From: Aurantimonas aggregata
GTDB taxonomy: Bacteria; Pseudomonadota; Alphaproteobacteria; Rhizobiales; Rhizobiaceae
Direction: 5' to 3'
DNA length: 64,000 nt
NCBI RefSeq assembly: GCF_010500835.1
Contig: NZ_JAAAMJ010000003.1
Coordinates: forward strand, 186,001 to 250,000
The notes beneath the pieces are model-generated. The model saw only the letters and a program-made list of their open reading frames with translations. It did no database searches and was not told where the DNA came from. The position numbers and the translations under genes were made by a program. Shown here in pieces: positions 57,931-64,000 of this stretch. Each line of letters begins with the position of its first letter. The first letter of the stretch is position 1.

Positions 57931-59814
57931 TCAGTTACTGGCGGTCGACCGTGCCGGGCGCGCAAGCGTGACCGGCATCGATTCCGACGACCGGGGCCCC
58001 GACAGGGCGCGCAGGGCATTGAGGATCACCGCGACATCGATGACCTCCTGGAACAGTGCCCCGGCGATCGGCGTCAGATAGCCGAAGGCGGCGGCGACCA
58101 TGCCGATCCCGGAGAGCGCCAGCCCGACGACGACGCTCTGCATGGCGATGCCGCGCGACCGACGGGCGATGACGACCGCCTCGGCGACACGGTCGATGCT
58201 GTCGACGAGTAGCACGACATCGGCCGCCTGCGAGGAGGCGGTGGCGCCGCGGGCACCCAGCGCGATGCCGACACTGGCGGCGGCGAGCGCCGGCGCATCG
58301 TTGATGCCGTCGCCCACCATCATCGTCGAGGCCAGCCGACCTTCGGCGCGCACGACATCGACCTTCTCTTCCGGCGTGCAGTCGGCATGGACGAAATCGA
58401 GGCCGAGGACGGCATCGATGGCGTGCGCCGTGGCCGCGTCGTCGCCGGTCACCATGCCGATGCGCCGGATGCCGGCACTGCGCAACGCCTCGACCGTGGC
58501 AGCCGCCTCCGGCCGCAGCGCATCGCCCATTAGCAGCAGGGCGGCCAGCTCGCCGTCTATGCTGACGAAGATCCGGAGCGTTTCGCTTTCGGTCCCCGGC
58601 AGTGCCCATTCGGGCAGGCTGCCCTCGGCCCACACCATCTGGCGCGAACCGGCCCGCACCAGCCGGCCGTCGACCCTGCCCTCGAGCCCGGCACCGCGGG
58701 TCTCGCGGATGTCGGACGGGAGACTCAGCGATGCCCCGCGCTGGCGCGCCGCGGCGATGACGGCCTCGGCGAGGACGTGGTGCGAGGCCTGCTCCAGCGA
58801 GGCCGCAAGCCCCAGCACGTCGACCGGGTCGACGCCCGGCGCCGTGCGGATGGCGACAAGACGGGCGCCGCCTTCGGTCAGCGTGCCGGTCTTGTCGAAC
58901 AGAGCGGTGCGCACCTCCGACATGGCTTCCAGCGCCGCGCCGCCCTTCATCAGGATGCCGCGGCGGGCGGCGCGCGAGACGCCGCCGATCAGTGCCACGG
59001 GGGCGGCAAGGATCAGCGGGCAGGGCGTTGCCACCACCAGCACCGCCAGGCCCCGGATCGGATCGCCCGACAGCGCCCATGCCGCCCCGGCGACGGCCAG
59101 CGTCAGCGGCAGCAGCAGGATGGCGAAACGGTCGGCCATGCGGATGAACGGTGCCTTCTCCGTCTGCGCCGCCTCGACCATGCGGACGATGCCGGCATAG
59201 GTACTCGCCTCGACCCGAGCCGTGGCGCGCAGGTGAAACGCCTCGCCGGCATTGACGCTGCCGCTGCGCAGCACGTCGCCGGCCTTCCAGCGGACAGCGA
59301 GCGGCTCGCCGGTCAGGGCGGACTCGTCGAGGCTGGCCTGCGGATCGAGCAGCACGCCGTCGACCGGCAAGACCTCGCCCGCCCGCACCAGCAGCCGGTC
59401 GTCCACCTCGACGTCGTTTACCGGAACGTCGACATAGGTCTCGTCCGCCTGGCGGTGGGCGAGGCGCGGCGTGCGGTCGGTCAACGCCGTCAGGTCGGCC
59501 TCGGCACGCCGCATCGCGAAATCCTCGAGAACGTTGCCGCCGGCGAACATGATCGCCACGACCAGCGCCGCCAGCGGCTCGCCGAGCACCAGCGCCGCGC
59601 TCATCGAGACGAGCGCGATGGCATCGACGCCGACCCGTCGCTGCCAGAGCTTCAGGGCAATCGAGCCGGCCAGCACCGCGACGACCGGCCCGGTCGCGAC
59701 CGCCCAGGCGAGCGCTGCCGTGTCGCCTGCGCCGCGCCACCAGAAGACGCCGCCGGCAACGAGGCCGACGAGCGCGATGGCCAGCATGGCGCCATGCAGC
59801 AACCGGGTGTTCAT
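57931..59814 (-). CDS. heavy-metal translocating P-type ATPase (TPC motif)
   Basis: P1B-type ATPase of 627 residues. TGEP (168-171), the membrane metal motif ATPCPLILAAP (TPC at 263-265), DKTGTLT (307-313) and GDGINDAP (501-508) are in order. There is no N-terminal metal-binding domain. The usual SxHP nucleotide-binding motif is altered to SHHVL (344-348). Because the membrane site is TPC rather than CPC or SPC, the metal cannot be assigned; TPC-type pumps form a separate group. A 63-residue gene lies 34 bases upstream on the same strand; an FNR/FixK box lies in the upstream gap. Confidence 0.92.
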   Translation of the reverse strand: MNTRLLHGAMLAIALVGLVAGGVFWWRGAGDTAALAWAVATGPVVAVLAGSIALKLWQRRVGVDAIALVSMSAALVLGEPLAALVVAIMFAGGNVLEDFAMRRAEADLTALTDRTPRLAHRQADETYVDVPVNDVEVDDRLLVRAGEVLPVDGVLLDPQASLDESALTGEPLAVRWKAGDVLRSGSVNAGEAFHLRATARVEASTYAGIVRMVEAAQTEKAPFIRMADRFAILLLPLTLAVAGAAWALSGDPIRGLAVLVVATPCPLILAAPVALIGGVSRAARRGILMKGGAALEAMSEVRTALFDKTGTLTEGGARLVAIRTAPGVDPVDVLGLAASLEQASHHVLAEAVIAAARQRGASLSLPSDIRETRGAGLEGRVDGRLVRAGSRQMVWAEGSLPEWALPGTESETLRIFVSIDGELAALLLMGDALRPEAAATVEALRSAGIRRIGMVTGDDAATAHAIDAVLGLDFVHADCTPEEKVDVVRAEGRLASTMMVGDGINDAPALAAASVGIALGARGATASSQAADVVLLVDSIDRVAEAVVIARRSRGIAMQSVVVGLALSGIGMVAAAFGYLTPIAGALFQEVIDVAVILNALRALSGPRSSESMPVTLARPARSTASN

Positions 59815-59848
59815 GGGCGCTGATACCTGCCGCTCGTTCCTGCCCGCA

Positions 59849-60040
59849 TCATCGAAGCCGCGTCCCGGGGGCTACCGCCGCCCGGTCGCACTCGGCGAAC
59901 ACGCTTTCGGCAAGGTCGACGCTCGCCTGAAGCTTTCGCCAGCGTTCCTGCAGCCGAAGAGGCGCGCGCGGCCAGGGGCGCCCTGCCGGCCTGCGGTTCT
60001 GAGGATCGGCGTCGTGCCTGATCGGCAGCGGCGGTTGCAT
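59849..60040 (-). CDS. 63-residue basic protein upstream of the metal ATPase
   Basis: Small protein (MQPPLPIRHDADPQNRRPAG...) with an Arg/Pro-rich N-terminal half and a more helical end (RLQERWRKLQASVDLAESVFA). AAGGGGAG lies seven bases before the ATG, an excellent site. It has no family I know; it may be a regulator, small adaptor or leader of the ATPase. Confidence 0.5.
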   Translation of the reverse strand: MQPPLPIRHDADPQNRRPAGRPWPRAPLRLQERWRKLQASVDLAESVFAECDRAAVAPGTRLR

Positions 60041-60087
60041 CGGTTTCTCCCCTTCCGGAAAGCATACGCGCCTTGGTGGTACCCGCC

Positions 60088-60101
60088 TTGATCTGCCGCA
60101 A
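60088..60101. promoter_or_regulatory. weak second FNR/FixK-like half site
   Basis: TTGAT-CTGC-CGCAA matches the left half of the FNR/FixK pattern but only three of five bases of the right half. Confidence 0.2.
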
Positions 60102-60125
60102 CCAGGCTGCACCGGATCGACGCGC

Positions 60126-60139
60126 TTGACCAGCATCAA
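60126..60139. promoter_or_regulatory. FNR/FixK-type box between metal ATPase and flavodoxin-fold gene
   Basis: TTGAC-CAGC-ATCAA matches the anaerobox TTGAT-N4-ATCAA in nine of ten positions. Its centre is about 62 bases before the oxidoreductase ATG and 92 bases before the 63-residue gene, so it could activate either or both under low oxygen. Confidence 0.6.
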
Positions 60140-60194
60140 GGCGCCGTTCGCGCGCACGGGCAGGATGACGGCCACCCGCAGCCGGAGCCAGCTC

Positions 60195-60785
60195 ATGTCC
60201 CGCCGTATCCTGATCATCGTCGGACATCCCGACCCGGCGCCGGAACGTCTCTGCCGCGCCCTCGCCGCGGCCTACCGCGCAGGTGCCGAGAGCGCCGGTC
60301 ATACCGTCCGCGAGATCGGCCTCGCGACACTCGAGATACCGATGCTGCGCAGCCAGGACGACTTCCTCCACGGCAGCGTACCGGCGAGCCTGGCGGCGGC
60401 CAGCGCGGCGCTCCTCGAGGCCGAGCACATCGTCCTGGTCTTTCCGCTCTGGCTGGGCACCATGCCGGCCCTGCTCAAGGCCTTTCTCGAACAGACGATG
60501 CGGCCCGGCCTCGCCTTCCTGTACGGCGCGGGACCCGCGGGCATGCCGAAGCCGGCGCTTGCCGGCCGCTCGGCCCGGATCGTCGTCACCATGGGCATGC
60601 CGGCGCTGGCCTACCGGCTCTGGTTCCGCAATCACGGCATCGCGTGTCTCAGGCGCAACATCCTCAATTTCGTCGGCATCAAGCCGGTGCGCGAGACATT
60701 GTTCGGTCAGGTGGAATCCGTCGGAAAGGCCCGGCGCGAAAGCTGGATCGCGGCGATGCACAGGCTCGGTGCGCGCGGCATCTGA
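60195..60785 (+). CDS. flavodoxin-fold NAD(P)H oxidoreductase
   Basis: Protein of 196 residues in the Flavodoxin_2/NQO group. RILIIVGHPDPAPERLCRALAAAY carries the FMN/FAD phosphate loop, and LVFPLWLGTMPALLKAFLEQTM matches the family's active-site loop. The ATG at 60195 is chosen for GGAG seven bases upstream over a longer in-frame start. It is divergent from the metal ATPase genes and probably reduces quinones or nitro compounds. Confidence 0.87.
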   Translation: MSRRILIIVGHPDPAPERLCRALAAAYRAGAESAGHTVREIGLATLEIPMLRSQDDFLHGSVPASLAAASAALLEAEHIVLVFPLWLGTMPALLKAFLEQTMRPGLAFLYGAGPAGMPKPALAGRSARIVVTMGMPALAYRLWFRNHGIACLRRNILNFVGIKPVRETLFGQVESVGKARRESWIAAMHRLGARGI

Positions 60786-60856
60786 CATGCCCCTCCGGGC
60801 CTTTGCCCTCGCGGCCCTTCTCCCCGTGGGCCCGCGGGATCAGCGGGCAGCCCAGG

Positions 60857-62311
60857 CTAACGCTCGATGCGGTCGATGAACCAGCGGGTGAGCCGGGTCC
60901 AGACCTCGTCCTTCTCCGCGGCGTCCTCGACGCCGTGCTCGAGATTGGGATTGTCGTTGATCTCGATGAGGAAGACGCCGTCGTCGGTCTCCTTGAGGTC
61001 GACGCCGTACAGCCCGTCGCCGATGCAGCGGGCGCCCTTGAGCCCCGCATCGAGGACGTGCGGCGGCGCGTCGGCGAGCTGGAACGCCCGGAAGCCGCCC
61101 TCCAGCGGCCGGCCGCCGGCCTCGTGGTTGATGATCTGCCAGTGCTCGCCGGCCATCAGATACTGCACGGCGAACAGCGGCTCGCCGCCGAGCACGCCGA
61201 TGCGCCAGTCGAAGCGCGTCGGCATGAATTTCTGCGCGATCAGGAGGTCGCTGTCCTCCAGCCAGGCATGCGCCAGCGCTTCCAGCCCGGCCTTGTCGTC
61301 GACCTTCTTGACGCCGCGCGAGAACGAGCCGTCGGGGATCTTCAGCACCATCGGGAAGCCGAGCAGGTCGGCCGCCCGCACCAGGTCCTCCTTGCCGCCG
61401 ATCATCACCGAGGGCGGCGTCGCAATGCCGTTCTGCGCCATCAGCTCGTTGCAATAGACCTTGTTGGTGCAGCGGATCATCGAGATCGGATCGTCGATGA
61501 CCGGCATTCCCTCCTGCATCGCGCGGCGGGCGAAGCGGTAGGTGTGGTTGGAGATCGACGTCGTCTCGCGGATGAACAGCGCATCGAAATTGGCCAGCCG
61601 CGGCAGCTCCTTGCGGGTGATCGGCTCGACATCGACCCCGAGCCGCCCGGCAATGCGGGCCCAGTGCTTGAGGCTGGCGACCGAGGAAGGCGGCAGCGTC
61701 TCCTTGGGATCGTAGAGCGTGGCGAAGGCGTATTTCGCCGGCGTCTTCGCCTTGGCCTCGCGCCATTCGCGCGCCGTGTGCTTCGCCATTGCCGCCAGCA
61801 GCCGCTCCGTCTGGCCGGCGTCCAGCTTGCCGATCGAGGCGAAGCCGATGCGCTTGATCGCCGGCCGTCCGGCCCTGGCTTCCAGGTGGATCTCCAGCGC
61901 CGGCGCGCGGAACCAGTCGAACACCAGCTTGGCGAAGCGCTCGAGGCGCGGATCCTCGCCATAGCCGAAATACACCCGGATCGGGGATTGCGGCAGCGGC
62001 GCGTCGCCCAGCGCCTTGCCGAGGACGGCGTCGAGCTCCGGCAGGGCGTTATCGTAGAGCTTCTTCTCCGACAGGTCGATCATCGTCTCGACCGAGGGAA
62101 TGATGCGGTGGCCGCGCGCCTCGGCGAGCAGCGAGGCATAGTAGCCGCGGCTCTGATAGGCGTAGGAGCGCGAGAGGTTGATGATCTTCGGCCGCTGGCC
62201 CTGGAACAGGCCGGGTCGCGCCAGATAGTCGCGACTCGTCATGATCTTGTGCGGCGTCAAGCCGTTGTCGAGGTCGGCAGCGCGGCCGACCAGAACCACC
62301 CATTGCGACAT
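60857..62311 (-). CDS. RimK-like ATP-grasp ligase with N-terminal RLAN domain
   Basis: Amide ligase-like protein of 484 residues. The N-terminal domain (about 1-260; VVLVGRAADLDNGLTPHKIMTSRDYL) corresponds to the RimK-like N-terminal extension. The ATP-grasp fold (about 270-480) includes FPMVLKIPDGSFSRGVKKV (Lys324), FDWRIGVLGG and the metal ligands EINDNPN (450-456). RimK relatives add amino acids to peptide or protein carboxyl ends. Its start is eight bases after the stop of the GNAT/C39 gene, so the two are one operon. The substrate is unknown. Confidence 0.86.
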   Translation of the reverse strand: MSQWVVLVGRAADLDNGLTPHKIMTSRDYLARPGLFQGQRPKIINLSRSYAYQSRGYYASLLAEARGHRIIPSVETMIDLSEKKLYDNALPELDAVLGKALGDAPLPQSPIRVYFGYGEDPRLERFAKLVFDWFRAPALEIHLEARAGRPAIKRIGFASIGKLDAGQTERLLAAMAKHTAREWREAKAKTPAKYAFATLYDPKETLPPSSVASLKHWARIAGRLGVDVEPITRKELPRLANFDALFIRETTSISNHTYRFARRAMQEGMPVIDDPISMIRCTNKVYCNELMAQNGIATPPSVMIGGKEDLVRAADLLGFPMVLKIPDGSFSRGVKKVDDKAGLEALAHAWLEDSDLLIAQKFMPTRFDWRIGVLGGEPLFAVQYLMAGEHWQIINHEAGGRPLEGGFRAFQLADAPPHVLDAGLKGARCIGDGLYGVDLKETDDGVFLIEINDNPNLEHGVEDAAEKDEVWTRLTRWFIDRIER

Positions 62312-62319
62312 GACGGAAC

Positions 62320-63471
62320 TCAGGCCTCGCGTCTGGAGAGGAAGACGGCCGCCCGAAGCCCCACCTTGCCGAAGCGGGCGATCCGGTCGAAGGTCTCGTA
62401 GGGGATCGGCAGGCTGGCCGCGTCGGCAGCCGTCTCGCCGCGTTCGTCGGCAACCCAGGGGTCGTGGATGACGATGTGGCGTCCGTCGTCGCCATGGGCG
62501 AGGACCCAGTGCGGCACCTTCTTGTCGAACATGTGGTAGCCGGAAATCAGCACCACCGCCGTCTTGCCGGCGGCGATCGCGGCGCGCAGGTCTACCAGGG
62601 TGAACGGCCGGATCAGCACCGGGATTGCGTAGGAAACGGCGCGGCGACGGAAATCCTCCTGGGCGAGCGCCATCACCACCTGCTTTTCGGCGCTGCGAAC
62701 GCTTTCCAGGAACAGGTCGCCCGGCTCCGAGACGTGGATCTCGGCATCGAGGCCAAATTCATGCGCCGCCACCGCCAGGCCGTAGGGGTCGCAGCCGCCC
62801 GGCCCCGACATCATGAAGACCGTCGTCGCCTCCCGCCAAAGCCGGATCTCGGTGACCGGCTCGAGCGGGAAGTCCGCCACGTCGCGCGCCATCGCCATCA
62901 TCAGGCAGCAGGCGCCGCAGGTGAAATCGGTGGTCTGGGCGTAGTAGGGAACGCCCGTATCGATCGCCGTCTCGCCGCGCAGCGTCTTCTCGAAGCGCAG
63001 CGCCGGGCTGTGGTCGGCGTAATAGTCGAGGCTCCGGCCGATCTTGCGGTAGCCGGCCGACCGGTAGAGCGACAGGGCACGGGCATTGTCCTCGCGCACT
63101 TCCAGCCTGAGGGCGATCCGGTCGCTCGCGTAGGCCGCCTTCTCGGCCGCCTCCAGCAGCGCCCGGCCGATGCCCTGCCCCGTCGCCCGCGGCGATACCG
63201 CCAGCGAATAGAGCCGGGCAAGGCCTGTGCCGCGCCGCAAGAGCAGCGCCGCATAGCCGGCGAATGGCGCGCCGGGGGCGGCCCCGGCCGTCTCGGCGAC
63301 GAGGAGAATGGCGCTGGATGCACTCACCAGCCGGCGGAAGGAGCGGCGGGATAGCCGGTCGGCGTCGAAGGCTTCGTTCTCGAGCCGCTCGAGCCGCTCG
63401 ATGTCGCCCTGGCCGGCACGCCTGAGGACGAGGTCGGCGACGGGCGAGGCGGGGCGGGCGGCGTGCGACAT
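62320..63471 (-). CDS. GNAT acetyltransferase fused to C39-like cysteine peptidase
   Basis: Two-domain protein of 383 residues. Residues about 13-162 are a GNAT domain with the acetyl-CoA loop PRATGQGIGRALL and SLYRSAGYRKIGR. Residues about 172-383 are a papain/C39-like peptidase: nucleophile Cys185 in TDFTCGACC, His321 in PHWVLAHG and Asp337 in IHDPW, with the mid-domain GPGGCDPYGLAVAAHEFG. It precedes the RimK-like gene in an operon. Comparative work, from memory, has noted such GNAT-peptidase proteins next to RimK-like ligases in peptide-modification contexts. Start chosen at ATG 63471; it has no strong ribosome site. Confidence 0.85.
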   Translation of the reverse strand: MSHAARPASPVADLVLRRAGQGDIERLERLENEAFDADRLSRRSFRRLVSASSAILLVAETAGAAPGAPFAGYAALLLRRGTGLARLYSLAVSPRATGQGIGRALLEAAEKAAYASDRIALRLEVREDNARALSLYRSAGYRKIGRSLDYYADHSPALRFEKTLRGETAIDTGVPYYAQTTDFTCGACCLMMAMARDVADFPLEPVTEIRLWREATTVFMMSGPGGCDPYGLAVAAHEFGLDAEIHVSEPGDLFLESVRSAEKQVVMALAQEDFRRRAVSYAIPVLIRPFTLVDLRAAIAAGKTAVVLISGYHMFDKKVPHWVLAHGDDGRHIVIHDPWVADERGETAADAASLPIPYETFDRIARFGKVGLRAAVFLSRREA

Positions 63472-63758
63472 CGTGGAAGCCAGTGACGCGAGACCCGCGC
63501 CGGTGCGCGCATCTATAGATCGCGGCCCGCCGGAAGGCGACGGGAATTTCCGCGCCCGGCTGCGGCGCAGCGGGATGGCAGCGAGGAGCGCTCGCGATCG
63601 ACGAACGATGGCCAATGCCCGCACGCGGGCGCCGACAACAAGGTCGATGCCGCGAAGGCCCATCGGCTTCCCGTCCGTGACGCGCGAAGCTTCCTTGCGG
63701 GCGCCGGCCGGATCGGTTATCGAGTGACGATATCTGGCCCGCCCGCGCGGCGGCCCGG

Positions 63759-63835
<77 letters not shown>

Positions 63836-64000
63836 TTTCCCTGAAAATTGCGAAGCGTTTCCGGCCTGCGACACAGGTCCCGACGGCGTCTGCTCCAGCG
63901 TCACCTTTTCGCAAAAAGGGATCTCGGAATAGATCGTGGTGAAGGGGCAACGACATCGAGACGGCCGTGAGTCGGCGCAGATCCGGCTGTTCAGGTCAAG
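63836..64000. other. sequence downstream of tRNA-Arg
   Basis: Final 165 bases. No gene is recognised. A GTG-initiated frame is open to the window end (from about 63,943) but is too short to judge. Confidence 0.3.

Overview
This 64 kb window is high-GC chromosomal DNA from an alphaproteobacterium, most likely order Hyphomicrobiales (Rhizobiales). The pointers are the dnaK...dnaJ-pmtA neighbourhood, a rhizobial-type frcR/frcBCA sugar transporter, a UPF0314/DUF2585 gene, an alpha-type heat-shock promoter (CTTG-N18-CATATAT) before dnaK and exact TTAA-N7-TTAA CtrA-like boxes. The genus cannot be fixed from sequence alone. Most of the window is ordinary chromosome; no insertion sequence, prophage, CRISPR array or rRNA is visible.

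Region by region. 1-5.0 kb (minus): hrpB (cut by the window edge) behind a YnjBCD-type ABC transporter. 5.2-7.2 kb: an SDR oxidoreductase, an HhH base-excision protein and an HdeD-like membrane protein. 7.3-13.8 kb (minus): dnaK, an acyltransferase inserted between dnaK and dnaJ, dnaJ, two tandem phospholipid N-methyltransferase genes and an FMN reductase. 14.1-19.4 kb: a 24-residue membrane peptide, a class A penicillin-binding protein with a CtrA-like box, a MipA/OmpV porin-like protein and an M20 dipeptidase. 20-25 kb: polA, a LOV-domain blue-light histidine kinase overlapping pyrF, then DUF1330 and GNAT genes. 26-30.5 kb: intracellular PHA depolymerase with a histone-H1-like tail, malate synthase G and a 46-residue membrane protein. 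30.6-34.8 kb: a TAXI-TRAP transporter with DUF1850, and a DUF805 protein. 34.8-37.1 kb: betI-betA with a clear operator. 37.2-42.2 kb: 5'-nucleotidase, DUF2585, GST, SNase-like nuclease and rsgA. 42.2-46.7 kb: frcR divergent from frcBCA. 46.7-47.4 kb: an apparently frameshifted DUF4760-type gene. 47.6-53.2 kb: an oppABCDF operon (minus). 53.6-57.7 kb: GST, lytic transglycosylase, a small hypothetical, a YcaQ-type glycosylase and a secreted repeat protein. 57.9-60.8 kb: a TPC-motif heavy-metal P-type ATPase with a 63-residue leader gene, divergent from a flavodoxin-fold oxidoreductase across an FNR/FixK-type box. 60.9-63.5 kb: a RimK-like ATP-grasp ligase paired with a GNAT/C39-peptidase fusion. 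63.8 kb: tRNA-Arg(CCG).

The genes describe a nutritionally versatile heterotroph: it imports peptides, a sugar, organic acids and choline-type osmolytes, stores and mobilises PHA, and runs the glyoxylate bypass. The most promising less-described items are the ATP-grasp ligase/GNAT-C39 peptidase pair, the FNR-boxed metal ATPase locus, the PHA depolymerase with a PhaF-like DNA-binding-type tail, and the LOV kinase with an acidic insert in its ATP-binding domain, translationally coupled to pyrF.
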